Program-made: the position numbers and the translations under genes | The notes under the pieces: model-generated | Seen by the model: the letters and a program-made list of their open reading frames with translations, nothing else | Database searches by the model: none | What the model was told of the DNA's origin: nothing | Assembly: GCA_015143295.1 (NCBI GenBank) | Contig: CM026554.1 | Span: forward strand, 52,388,627 to 52,452,626 | DNA length: 64,000 bases | Direction of reading: 5' to 3' | Source: Tetracentron sinense | Lineage: Eukaryota; Streptophyta; Magnoliopsida; Trochodendrales; Trochodendraceae | In this document: piece after piece, positions 21,412-40,300 of the stretch | Position numbering within the stretch: position 1 is the stretch's first letter | How the letters are laid out: every line of letters begins with the position of its first letter

Positions 21412-22137
21412 AGGCCTCTGCACTTTTTTTTCTTTTTGTCCTGATTTCCACATAATTTCTCGCTTGTCTTTTCATGTATGATGGTTTGTGTTCTGTTCTT
21501 TGTCTTTGATGTACTCTTGTTTCTCTGTTTACATTATTTGTTCTGTTCTGATTATTGTTTGTTTTTTTTTTTTTTTACCCTTTTTAATTCACGCTCTTAG
21601 TAAGTGTTTCCCTTTTTCTCTCTCCTTTAAATTATTGTAGAGAGTTAAAATCGTTTTTAGTGGAATCACTAGACTGATTGTGCTTATTCTAGTGAATTTC
21701 GTAAACATTTGTTTTAGTCCTCTCCACATTTAGGGGTTGTTGCGCCAGTGAAGAACGGATTTTTTTAATCCCCAAGAGGTGGATTTCCAATAGATTTAAC
21801 ATACCTCATGAAATGGAAGTGGAAGGCAACTCGTGGTTAGTTTGTGTGGGTACTCTGGCACTTTTAGGAGCAGAACTGTATGGGAAATGGAGGATAATTT
21901 TTGTTGCAGAATTCAAATTTTTTGTTCAGTATTCTTAGAGCCATCAACAAGATACAAACCCTTTTTCTCTATCTCCAATATCAATGAATAAATAAATAAA
22001 TAAACTAGAAAGAAAAAAAGAACAAGGGGTACATGACAAAATAAGCAAGGTAGATCAGTTCCTGGCCAGACCATCAACACTCTATTAGTGGACCTCAGAA
22101 AGGAGAACAAGATGTTTACTTCCATGGTCAACTCTTA

Positions 22138-22284
22138 CCCTATGTTTGGTTGTCGAGAAAATAAGTAAAAACATGGAAAAGAAAAGAAAATTAGACAAAA
22201 CTCAACTACAAATTGTATTAAAAATCCAAAATTTTCTGTTCTTTTCCATGTTTTCATCAATTTTCTCGGCAACCAAACATAGCA
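22138..22284. mobile_element. Palindromic Tourist-like MITE, copy 2
   Basis: A 147-bp element with ends ccctatgtttggttgtcgag and ctcggcaaccaaacatagca, flanked by TTA on both sides. It is the same family as 19,854-19,993 and folds back over most of its length. Confidence 0.8.
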
Positions 22285-25200
22285 TTAAGGAATCTCCTCC
22301 CCTTTTTGAATGGGATTCTAGCAATACAAGAAAGAGAAGCCCGAGTGTGCTTGACCACTTGGGCTTGCGAAGTTTAAATTGAAGGGATATAATTCTTCAT
22401 TTGAATCCTTAATCCTTCATTTAAGATGTGAAAGAAATGATGATTTGTAGACACCCTACTTTGCCTGATCAAGTGCTCATGGGCTGGTCAAACATCCTCA
22501 AGTTTTTCCTGGTTTTTCTTCAAAAGGATCCGAATCCGATTTGATTTGAGCATATATTGGTCCGATTGTAGATCCATCGGATAAGATATGGATTTGATTT
22601 TTGAATCCAATTGTAATCGGATCAAATTCAGATCTATGGTGATCTGATCCAATTCATAAGATGTATATATATAATATTATTTTTTTGAATGCATAGAATA
22701 CTATGCTTGCTTTTATTTAAACCTATTAGGAAAATCTTCATTAAATTTTTTTCTATTATGCTAAAAATTTAATTATAGAAATTTAATATATATCAAACCG
22801 GATTCGTATTGAATTCGAATCTTAACTATATAATTGGATTCAAACTCAGATTAACCAATCTATAATCCTAGTGAGAGAGGTCATTGTGGGTTGTCCTTTT
22901 AAAATTCATGAACTCACATCCCCCTTTAGAGTCCTTTTTTTGTAGATCTGATTTTCATCTTTGTTGTAGTTTCTTCTATGTTATTTTTGTCCATATTGGC
23001 TCCATTTGTGAGTTTGGGGTAGGCATCATAATCTTTTGTTTGACTCACTATTTGTCCCTACTCCCTGCGGCCTTAGCGAAACCTAAAAGTCCTAGGAGGA
23101 CCTACTCGACCTTTTTCTATTCTAATTTGTCTCCTTATGTCAAACTCTTGTCTATGACCACCCTCTAGTTCAAGTCTTCATGCATTTTGCATACATTTTC
23201 ATGCATTTTTTATTTATATCTGGAAGAGAGTCCTTATTTGTCTCTCTCTTTGTTTCTCTTTTTTGGGGGAACAAAATTGGGGTCAACTCTCTTGGGAGAG
23301 GGCCATCTGTCTTTGGACATTTGGTTACCTTTACCTTCTTTGGGTAACCTCTGAGAGCAGAGCCCTCCAAAAGGAGGTCTCTGTAATACATTTTCTTCCA
23401 TTTTTTGCGAAGAAAACCTTGTTACAAAAGGAGAGGAGAGAAGATAACTCCCCTCATTAATGGGGTGCTAGATGGCACCTTGTTATTGGGGCTTCATAAG
23501 GGAGTCTCTATCCCTTTTATAAATGGGGTGCCAAATGGCACCCTGGTATTGGGACCTTAAAGGTGGCACTCATCTCGGGATTCCCTTAAAGTGATAGGAG
23601 GATCTTTTCTTGGGATCCTCTACCATTCAATACATGACTGCCAACAAGGATGGTTTATGAACACTCGTTTGCGGACTGGTTGAGTCTACAGTCAATTTGG
23701 GCTGCTGACACATGTTAGTCCTTAAGGGACTAGCATTGGCTCGTCCGTGAGGGCATAAGCTTGTCCGCGAAGGTCAGGCTTTCCCATATGTGGGCATGTG
23801 TCAAAACTATAGGGACTAGCATTTAGCCTGTCTACAAGGGTGAACCCTCTTGGATCCGCAGCCACGTGTTAGTCCTCAAACCTAAAGTTTACATTGCCCT
23901 CTCTCAAGTGTGTATCTTAAACTCAATGTTTCCATACCCAAAAAGGCTATCTTAGGAGAACCCTTGGTTTTCCTTTTAAGATTTTTGCCAAAGAGGGATT
24001 TAAGCAAGGATTATTTTCCTAGTATGCTTTTAAAAATGGATTATTAATCATGCCACTCCTAAGTTAAAAATGCGTAAAAGGAAACTCGGTCTTCCCTCAC
24101 TCTCAAATCATCTTTGTTTTTCATTTCGCCTAGACCAATTTATTTTAACAAATGACATATAAAAAAGACAAGAAAAATCAAGGTAACCATCATTTGGATG
24201 GATGGATGGGCCGGGGTGCCTAACACCTTCTCTGTTCTATAATCGAACCTCTCTACCCAATTCTCTAGTTTTGTAGACTGTCATTTTATTTTTGTAAAAA
24301 TGTTCCTTCAAAGGTGACCAATCACACCTCTTTGCAATGATTGCTGGCAACTCTAAACTCCCATGTTAGTTCACTCGAACTAATGTGGGAATGACCTTGT
24401 TTCATGCACTATGCATGTGAAACTTCCTAAAGGTCGCTATGTTACACTATGGAATGTGAAGTACAATCTCAAATGAAATTTATGCCGAACAAGAAGTCAG
24501 CTAAAAGTCTTTGTCATCATCCTGATTTCTATTTTCATGATCATAATGATTTATGTAAAATATGAGACTGTTCATTCCCTAGGGGAAAAAAATGAAGTTC
24601 ATCATTTATCAAAATGATCATGGTCCCAGATTATTGTGGAAACCTGCATCGACTCCAGAAGCTCTCCACTCAAGCCTCAATCCTCAGTTTGCATAGTCCC
24701 TATGCTCATTCTTGGCAATGACTTTCATGTGAGGTTTGAAATTTTTGGTTTTCACCAAATTTTATTGGAAAATCTTGAAAATATATACCATTTCAGGTCA
24801 AAAACCTTTTTTAAATGGTATTTCAGGAAAAAAAAACCTTGTGAAAAGGTAAAAGAAGTTTCTGAAGTTTTGTAAACTTGTTATTAGAGCATGTAATAAT
24901 TAGGCCATGTGCAAATTGCTGATGGAGCATCTGAGCTTTGTGATCAAAATTTATGATTTTCAAATTGTATATTTGCTTTAATGCTGCATTGTGGCATGAC
25001 AAGAAAGAAGACATGATGTTATGTATAAAGCGGTCAGGAGAAAACATTTTCTAAAAGAGAAATAACATTTTCTAAACGAGAAATAAGCACAACATGAAGT
25101 TCTTGTAATCAACTAAAGATGAGCTGATACTGGGATCCCTGGACTCATTTGCATCTGTGAATTGTAATCGGTAGCAGAACAACTGACACTCACAATACTT

Positions 25201-25320
25201 TGCTGAATTTCTGAAGTGATGTGCGTGATATCACTTTTTGGTGATCTTGCTTGTATGTCGGTTTTTCCCATTGAGTTGTAGAAATTGTTATGATGTCACT
25301 GATTTATTGTTTTCGATTCA
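22285..25320. other. Non-coding DNA, likely 5'-UTR intron
   Basis: No gene is supported. 22,500-22,870 is rich in ggatttgatttgaatccaa-like words, typical of decayed MITEs. At 23,458-23,600 a short direct repeat occurs (aatggggtgctagatggcac and aatggggtgccaaatggcac). 22,880-24,600 has the look of old LTR-type sequence but I could not define borders. If the 5'-UTR exon at 21.1-21.4 kb is right, all of this is intron. Confidence 0.4.
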
Positions 25321-25405
25321 GGTTAAAAAGCTGATTCTCCTTAAGCTGAAGCAGTGTGTCTTCTGAGCAAGTACAAACAGGTTGCTCTGGTTTTCATCAC
25401 CAAAT

Positions 25406-30207
<4,802 letters not shown>

Positions 30208-31390
30208 ATCATAAAATCACACGGTGAGAAGTATGGAGTTATTGTCAAGTGTACCATATATGTCATGCATGTAGTTCGATGAAAACAAAGACCCTGTTTA
30301 TTTTCCATTGTTTTGGTCTTATCCTCAAAAGCACTGATAGGTGAAAGCCTGGAGTTTTATTATTATGTCTACATGCCTATTTTCCTATATGGACTTGGAG
30401 ATGGCATTGAAGGGAAGGGGGTCATTTGTGTTACTGTATCCAAACACAGCTGTTGTCGGCAAACAAAGAGCCCCTTTAGTGTGTTTCACCTTGGTATTCT
30501 GAGGTCTTTATCATGGACCTTTAATCTCCATACCTCTCTTTTTTTTCATCTTATATGTCAAATGGGTTGTTTCACTCCAGCAGTGGTCTTGAAAAATACA
30601 CATTCAAAGGCATTGGGGTTGCACAGTTCTGTGAAATACATGCAGGTTCAATAAGAAGGGTATGCCAATCAAAACACATATGTACTTCAGAACTGCAAAT
30701 GGTTGATCAGGGCTAGTTACTAGCCAGGTTGCACAGATCTTTGCCGCTCTATGCTAATTGAAAGAGAGCATTTTCCTATAAGAAATAGACCAGGCCATTT
30801 CGTTAGTTCAAAAGAAAGCCACTAGAACTGGTCATTGCCACCCCTTGTGAAAACGTTTAGTATCCGACTTTTAAAGCTTGGCACTTTGCCCTTTATTATG
30901 TAAGTTGTTAAGAAATTTGAATCACTTGGTAAGGTTTTAAAAAAAATTAATTATCACTGTCATGAGATTTCAAGTCGTCGTCGTTTTTTATGAGATTTGA
31001 AATCATTCATTTTGCTGCATTTGAAGTCTCGTGAGAATTGCAATTCAAGAAATATAGAGCATAATACATGAAAATAGTACAAAACTTGTAGAGTGCTAGA
31101 CTTTATAAGTCTCACGAAAAGAACGGTCCTTCATTGGACATTCAGGATAAAGGGCTAAACTTGAACCCTTAATTATTATTCTTCCAGTATCAAAAGATAC
31201 AGCTGTCCTATAGACTAATGAATCACCCCTATGAACTGAAAGGACCTCTATTCTCATCCCATACAACAGCCAGCAATCCACAACTGCTAACGGTCTTTTA
31301 TTTTATAAACAGTGTCAATTTACATTGGCAGGCAGATGATACTAGGAAATGCAGACCAAAAAAAACCCACATATTTTGGAACAATAAAGA
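30208..31390. other. Intergenic DNA between two converging genes
   Basis: Contains the 3' UTRs of the kinase (from the left) and of the peptidase (from the right). No additional gene was recognised. The open frames here lack family features. Confidence 0.6.
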
Positions 31391-34300
31391 TCAGCAGGTA
31401 GATGCAAGAGCCTCCAAGAGGGATGCCACGAATTGCATCTGGGTGTCTTCATCGATTCTTGAAAAGAGAGGGACGTGGACAAAGAGAGATTTGTGACCTT
31501 TCCGTTCAGCAAAGCGAAGAGAGTGGTAGTAGACGTAGTTGCACACAAAGCGGCCTGCATCATTGGAGATCACCACATCATAGCCCTTCTTCAAGACCTT
31601 CTGGATCTCGTAGATAGAGCAAGAAGTCTTCAAGCACCAAAAGACCAAACATAATTTAGAACATTAATTCACACTAACGACACTGTCTTGCACTGTAAAA
31701 TGGGGTAATAATCATAGCCCTTCTTCAAGACCTTCTGGATCTCGTAGATAGAGCAAGAAGTCTTCAAGCACCAAAAGACCAAACATAATTTAGAACATTA
31801 ATTCACACTAACGACACTGTCTTGCACTGTAAAATGGGGTAATAATGGTAATAATAGCGAAGGCATGGTAAAAAAAAAAAAAATCAATCTTCCGAGATGG
31901 TAAAGTTCAATGCTCAATAGCACTCCTTGACAGAGAGATTACTTCGTCAAGGTTCATAAAATGGGGAGCAGCAGTCACCTCTGCCAGGTCCCACCTGACC
32001 TAGTAGATATCCTGAGAGATAATCCTAACCATCTGACTGTCACTTTTGAAAGTCAGAAGTACAGGCAAAGAATTAGAACAGTGCCTAATCAACTGGTTAC
32101 CACCATCCAGTCAGGACTATCTTTTAGCTATTTCTAGTTTTTTAATCAGTAAAGAAGATGATCAAATAGATATAATGAGATCAAAAAGATATAATGAGAT
32201 AAAAAAGAGAGTGAATGCAACAAAAGGTAGACAACAGATAGATAAACAAAAATAGCTCACCATCTCCTAACCCCCACCCCCTTACAAGCTACAAAGCAGA
32301 TCATCTAACTCCCCCTCCCTACGGACAGAACACCCAAAATAGAAGCAGGTGCCTAATCCTGAAGCTCAACTGAATCGAGTAGATAGTGGTATCCTCGAAC
32401 ACCCGCTTGTTGAAGATATGACCAAATGAGCGTCAAGGACGATTCCGAAGTCCAAATCTTTCAAGGACCAACAAGATAAGAAGTCCACAAGGAAAAGGCT
32501 AAGACCCAACAGCCATCACACCCCAACTTGAGAAAGGAAATAACCCCAACTAACATAAGCAAAAGGACAATGTAAAAGATCTCCTTAGCGGAGATCCATC
32601 AACATTTTGTACATATCCCACACCTATTGTTTCTCCTTGTTTACGGGAGCAGTTGTCCCCTTGCCCTATGGGAGTGCCCTATTAAATAATATAATACATT
32701 TTTTTGAAAAGTTCAAGAGCGTCTACCTCCCAATGACTATTCCTTACTAATTACTAAATAGTTTAAATTTTTTTTAATGAAAATTCAATGGGACAGCTAC
32801 CCCAAGACTAATCCTTTATGGTTATAACCAAATTCCTTGGAGTCCTATTACAACATAAAACTCTTTTAACTCTAATTAACAACTTTACCCTATAGAGTTA
32901 CTTTTTTCTTCTAAAAATCAAGGTTAGGTGGTTGAACCCTAAGGCTTAGTAAATCTTAATCACAATCAAGAGGTACTAAAAGAGACATGTGGGTTGTAAC
33001 CGACTCTAAGGAGTCTAGTTATAACAGTAGAGGATTCTAAATCCTTAGTAAACTATATTTCTTATAAAAAATTCAAAAGCTGAGAGGCACCACCTGTGAT
33101 CAAATCACAGCCCATCGGGATTGAAATCGGGGCACATGTCCCTTTTAACCCTATTAACTATGGTTAAGATTTACTAACCCTTCAGGTTCAACAATATAAA
33201 CTTAGTTGTAGAAAAAATATTTAAAAAATTTTGGATTTTTACTCCTTAGGGTTAATATATATACATTTTTTAATTATTGTTGAACTCCAAAGGTTAGTGA
33301 ATCTTAACCACAGTTGATAGGGGTTAAAAGGGACATGTGTTAGCATGTGGGTTCGATTGAACTCTCCCCGAGTTCAATTGCAATTGGTTGTGCTTGGATC
33401 TCCATCCACCTCCATGCCCATGTTATACCGTGTACAATACATATAACCTTCCAAAAAATGTATAATACATTTTTTTTTAAAAAAAAACATTTTTTCAAAA
33501 CTTTAGGGGGGGAACGTGCCCCCCCCCCGGCTCTACCCCTGATGTTTGCCAATGGCAGGAACGAGGCCGCCTTTAACATCATACACAGACTTTAATATTC
33601 TTTATCCAGCTAACTCTGGATTAACCCTTAGATAGTTTCTTACTCCAATTAAACTACTTCGAAGTTAATAACAATGACTTCCACCACCTCATACGTATTC
33701 ATGGGGAGAATCTATTGGTGGGTCCTATTATTATATTTTAATATAAAACACTAGAAAATTAACTACTTATAATTTTTTTAATTTGATTAGACTACTTATA
33801 ATATAATTACAATGGGTCCCACTACCTCATACGTATCCATGAGGAGAACTATTAATGGGTCCCATACTAATCTTCGATTTCTACTAAAACTATATTTATT
33901 CTAATTAAAATTAAATTTGAAGATATTACTTGTCTATTTTGAAATTAGAGATATTTATTTTAGTAAAAGTATGTAATTAAGAGTTTAACATAAGTAAAAT
34001 ACTTAAAAACTATCATTTTAGAAATTCAATTATGATCACCTACTAGATATTTTTTATTTACTAAAGAATTTAATATCATTTCTTAGTATCTTCTGATTAA
34101 GGGCATAAAGCTATATATAATAATAATATTAATTTTTAATTTAATATGTGTAAAGCACGTACACGTGTACTAGTAACAATAAAAATCTAAGGGAAAAGGT
34201 AAAATCAGAAAGCTCTAAACCCAACTAGCGTGAAATAGCTACATGCAACTATTTTCCCAGTGAAAACAAACTTAAATCTCACTCCAAAAGTTTTGGTCCA

Positions 34301-37300
34301 TCAACATAGGCCAAGTGAAAATGCATCTATAATTTAAATATAAAACCCTTTTTGCTCACTTCCCCCTTGAAAAACTGTTTCCCCTTGAAAAGAAGTTTTA
34401 GATTCTCCTTTTTTTCGTTGATAAAGTAGATGGCCTGAGATTGAACTTATATTCTAGAGTTCGAACATATTTCTGATCGCGCTATGTGTTTAAACATGAT
34501 GTTAAATTACTAAGAATTTCCTAGCTTGACCATTGCTATTGTAAATAGAAATGCTTCCCAACAACAGTTCAGCATGATGTTCAATTTCTGTCAGCACTTA
34601 AAATGCCATAAAACATCTACAAAAGTGCTACTGAGATAACAATTGCAGTTAATTTATTTGCATATAATATATTGATTGAAAGGAAGAAGACTTTGCCCAA
34701 TATGTGCTTCCCATGTTGATCTAAAGGGGATGTTGACCATTCCTTTATCCAGTGTGATATTTCTAATCATATATGGACACCCTTCCTTATGGATTTGACA
34801 TGGTTTGGGCTGATTTAAATGACAATCTTGATTTGGTCCGAGGCTGGTGGACCAATGCATTCAAAATCCAGGGTAAAATTCATTGGAGGATAATCCATTT
34901 TGCCATCTTGTGGAGCATATGGAAAGAAAGGAACAATCATATGTCAAGGATGAATACAGCTCAAGTGGCAGTGAAGTAAAGGGACAAGGAATTACTTTTT
35001 CACTGGTCCTTTGTCCTCAAAGAATTTAACGCGAAGACATCACCCTTTTTGCATCTACTTGGGTAACTTTACTAGACGACACTACTTCTGTTAATATCCA
35101 TACTTAGCTAGCTCTGCATAGAGGCTCCTTACTGGGGGGACCTTTCATTTTCTTCTTTCATAAATAAAATCTTACTTTACCTATCAACACACACACGCAG
35201 AACTTCATCGATGGGATGCATTGCCTATTAGATTGTTTTTCGAAATTCATTAGATTTTTCAGTACCCAACTGCATTAAACATGTCATGGCACTGTAGACA
35301 TTTACCTCTCTTGTTCGGGAAGTTCCTCCATCTTCAGGGACTATCGGGAGTTGCTGAAAATTAAACAAAAGCCAATACCAATAACTAGTGAGAAGGTAAT
35401 TTAATCTCAAATGTCAAATAGAAGACAGCTCATAGTGGATAAGGAAGAAGGATGTCCACCTGAGGCTGCCATCCAAACTCGTCTGGACAACGGAAAGTAG
35501 CTTCATTTATTGCCTGCCGCTCAATGGCAAATCTTAGTGCTCCACTATTGACCCCAAAGTGAATCTGAACAAAATTATTAATTCTCAATCCGCAAAACAG
35601 TGGAGATAGTTACTAACATAGGCATCTATGTAAATCACTAATCAGCATCCTTCAAATGATCATTCATAAAATTGTTCATAAAATGTCAAAAGTATGGTTG
35701 AAAGCTGTTTTTTGCAGAACCAATAACACCTACCTGATGCGAAATAAGTTTTAAATCAAGTTGAAACCCTTAGAATTATTATCCTCAGCCAATAGGCGCG
35801 CCTACATGTAACAGTCAATGCAAAATTTCAATCATGATATGTTCACTGGATTCCAGAAATTAGAAGAAACAACCAAACTAAACCAATATTATGTCATTTA
35901 TGTGTAACCATACAGTGTGATTATGGGGAAAAAGTTTACATATGTTCTTATGGTTGCTATGGGTGTGGTTGAGATGCTCTTTTCTATCCCCTTTTGAACA
36001 ACTATTTTTATAGGTTAGGATACTCCTAGTTTGAACAAGGTAAGTATGAGCTGGAAAAGGGGAAAAGGAAAAAGAATAAAATGACCTCTTGTAGAATGAC
36101 AAGAAAACACAGATGAATGGGCATATCTAGACTGAATGGTGCCGAAGCTGATAGAAAAGGTGGGCTAGGAAAAAGCAAGATGGAAAATTTAACAAGCTTG
36201 TTGGATTGTTGCATAGAAAGTGCTGGGAGGATCTACAAAAGGGAGCCACGACAACAATGCTAATATTACTACATAATAAATATGTATTTCTTACTGGCAG
36301 TGTGGTGGTCTGTGGGTGGTTTTGTATCCAAGTATTTGGAAAGCCAACTTGGTCACAGTATTTAGGGGAAAAGCTAGGCAAGAAGCTCAACCCTAATTAT
36401 TCGGTTCCATTTCTTTCCCTCAATCTTCTTTAGTTGTTGAATTATTTACCTAAAATTCAAGCTATCCCATAATGCACATAGCACAATGGAGATTTGAAAC
36501 ACATTTGACACTTCACCATCAAAATTACAATACAAGTATACAACTGGTTTAAAAACCTCAGTGGATAACAAACTGGTTTTTTAATTAAACAAAAAGAAGC
36601 CAGATGAAAGTACTTGTTTCACCAATTGGATGTTTTCGAACATTATATTAAAATAATATAATATTTTTTTAGTCGGTAATGTATGAAGTGAATTAATAAA
36701 GAGATGAAGAAACAAGCACAAGTTCACAAGGAAGTGAACCAACAAAACTACAAAGGGAGAGCAGCCCCAAGGAAGACCAAACTAAAGCCCCTGACCAAGT
36801 GAATGAAGAGGGGACAGATCATTATCCCCACCACCCTCCCTAACAGCATACCAAGCTTCCAAGAGCTTGACAATAATCAGCCAAATGAGCGTTATTATGT
36901 AAGAGATTGTAAAAGACTCCTATTTTTCTCCTCCCAAATGCTCCAGCAATAGCTTTGGGGACCATACGCCAAAGAAATACTCATGGAGATGTTTAAGTCC
37001 CTTGAGACCCAAATGGAAATAAATGTCAAACTGTTAAAGAAAAGCCTATTGGATCCCTAGGAGAGAGAAACTTCTCCCAAATCCACTTAAGAGAACGGCA
37101 ATGAAGTGAAAAGCGATGTACAATTTCCTCCATCAAATATATAAAACATCTTTTAGCTAGTCTTCACCCTCCATTTTTTAAGTGCTTCAAAGAAAGAATC
37201 TTATCCAGGGCAACTGTCAAGAGGAAGAAAGCAATTTTCGAATGAATATGTGTAATGTGTATTGCAAATCCCACAGTAAGCCAATAGAGAACTATGATTC

Positions 37301-40300
37301 TAGAAGTGGATCAATCTAAATTCTCTGGAATGATTATGTGCTGAGAACCCATTTGGAAATGGTCAGCCAGAACCGATTGGAGAATAGAAATAACATAATC
37401 ACGTTTGGATGAGAAAAACTAGGATCATTGTTGTATTATTCAATATCCATCAAATTATAAAGTCTCGTTAAATTGTCTAAATTATGCATGCCATACTACA
37501 GATTTTACCCATAGAGAGTAGTGGTGGGGAATTGTCACGATGGAGATGGTGGGGGAATGGTCATGATGGAGGTGGAGTGGATGGGGAGGAGGGATAGGGT
37601 GGGGTGGTAGGAAGTGGTAGTGGCAATGATGATAGGAGAAGAAAGAGTTATGGAAAGATGAAGGAATTTGGGAGAGAGATAAGATAGTGTCTATATGAAA
37701 AAAGTCAAAAACTCATCTTATAGAGTTTCTTGTGAATGTTAGAAAAAAACTTCTTTTTTGTTAATAAAAACAGTGTTGAGAACAACTTGTTTCCAAGAAA
37801 CATTCTGAAGAAATGCCTTGCCAAACGCGATTTTCTAATTTTGTTCCCGGGGTGTAGAAATAGAACGATGTCAAACAAACCCCTAGGTCTGTCACCAACA
37901 TAGTTACCAAATCGTGCAGCGAAAATGAGAAGCGAAGCAAAAGCGAGAAGCGGGAAGCGAGACTCAAAAAATCCTTAGGAAACGGAAAGCGAGAAATAGA
38001 TATAGGTGTCTCATTCTCCATTATATTAGGATGACCAGTCATACCTTAAATTTTATTTTATATGAGATATTTGTAGAGAAATAGGTGTCTTAAGAGTCTT
38101 AGATTTCAATTCAACGATACTTACTTAGGATATATGTCGTAGGCTTTAGACTCAGGTCTATCCCATTACTTCCTAAATAGTAAATACATAACCCCCTTGA
38201 CCACTAAATGAGAATTGATGAAAGCGAGTTTGGGAAACGAGCTTCCTGGGAAGCGAGCTTCTCACCTTGTCGATAGCTTCCCAACAACTATGATCACCAA
38301 GACACTAAGACACTGAAAGAAATATTGAAAGAAATATTCCACTGAGAATGAGCCTTTACTGTCCCTTACCCATAGCATAGCATCATTGGAACTCGAATTC
38401 GGCTGAGTCGAGATAAGATGATTCATCAATCTTAGAATGTCATCCATCTTCTAGTCATTCAAGTCCCTTCTCAACCTTGGAATCCAAATGGCCTCATTAT
38501 CCATCCTCTTATAGCAATAACTAACCAAACACTTCTTGTCCAAGGCGATCAATAATAAACTCCTCGAATAGTAAAAAAAAAAAAATCCACTATTCCTATC
38601 TTCAGAGAGCTAATTTGGATAATTTGAAGCAACTAATGTCACAAAGAGCAGCTAAACACAGAGACAAGGCAAGACAAGTGACGAATAGTTATAATTACAA
38701 AGAACCACCCAAAGTACAGCTACTAACATCAGAAAACAAACAAGCAGTATCCTCTATATCAGACTCTCTCTTTAGAAACATTACTTTCTTATTCAAATAT
38801 CTGCTCCTTCTCCACTCTCTCTCTCTCCTACTGTCAAACCCCACGTTGCTCTCAATACCAAATTAGAATACTTGACAGCACCTTTAACTCAATGAATTTG
38901 CAGAATCTACACTGCAATTAGTATCTATCACTCTATTTATAAGCATTCTAAGTTCTATCTTTTTGTTATTGATAATAAGAGAAAGCATTCTAAATTTTTT
39001 AATGCAAGCACTGAATAATTGATGGTTACTGTATCCCACAATATATGAATAGATGCTTTATCTTTTTATTTCGGTGAGATTAAAAAAGAAGAAGATAAAG
39101 ATGAGTGATTTTTTCCATCATTACTTTCTCCAAAATTAGGAACAAAATAATGCAATTCTTTTCCAAAATCTCATTGCGCAAATACTCAAAAACTGGAATG
39201 CCTATCTGCTTGGATGGCAGGTAGCATACTCCTTGTTTGGGAGGCCTGGGCTCGAGTCCCAGTGTGGTAAGTCGGCAGTCTTGTAACCAAGACATTTAAT
39301 CTAGACAAAGCCATTACGCAAAAATTCCGGTAAAATCTATGAAAATAAAAATCGGCAAAACCGATATATATCGCTCGATACATTTCGGTTTTGAAAGGTA
39401 CCTACATGATACATTGATCAAAACATTAAATTTGCATACGGATTTTTAAAAAAATGTTTTTCTTTATGCAAAAAAATGATGCAATATGTGTTGTTGTTTT
39501 TGAATAAACGACCCGTTTATACAATAATGTCATTTTTACTAAAAACAGCCTTTAACATGGCTTTCTTTAAATAAAATAATGTCATTTTTGCTATAAAAAA
39601 CTATTGTTTATATTAAAAACAACCAAGGAAAAAGTTACGGACCACATCGGTTTTGACAGGATCCATTACACAATGCCGAAACCATTATATTAATCCTTGG
39701 TAATACCCGAACCGATAGGAGTTATGTTACATTACGTAAGGACCGTTACATAATGTTTGATACTATATCACATTCGGTGAGTTTTAGAAATCCATTTTAA
39801 CTCACTTCTTTTAAAATTTTCATTTTCTTCCCCCTTCCAATCCAAATGTAACTACTCATTTTTTTAAAACCAAAAATTAGATTTATGCTAGGAATCGATG
39901 ATTTGGATCTTCAAAAGCCACTTTGGGGAAGAAAAAAATCAGTTTAGGGCTTTTTAATTGGATAAGATTTCTCAATTTTTTTATTAATGTTTGTTAGTTA
40001 ATGCATACTACTACTGATCAAAAAAAAGTTAATGCATACTAGAAGGTTCAAAACATAGATTCATAATTTCAAGTGAAACCCGTGAATCTATGATGATTTG
40101 GGTTTTGCATTTTCATTTTTATCCCATTATGTGTTAAGTAAACTTTATAAATTAGTATCCTTGTACACAATATGTATTAATTTTGTTTTTATCAAATATA
40201 AACATAAGTTCCTTAATAACATTTTTTAAAAATTAAAAATTGTATCTACAAAAGGCTAAGTCTATTACGGATTCAGACAGTAACATATGAAACCGTTCCA

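Noticed and set aside
34654-34979. Host gene exon ending WSIWKERNNHM
   Set aside because: This is the C-terminal region of plant L1 ORF2, not a host gene.
39180-39300. tRNA gene candidate (gggctcgagtccc)
   Set aside because: Only a B-box-like stretch and a weak A-box-like word are present. No cloverleaf can be drawn, so it is more likely SINE debris.
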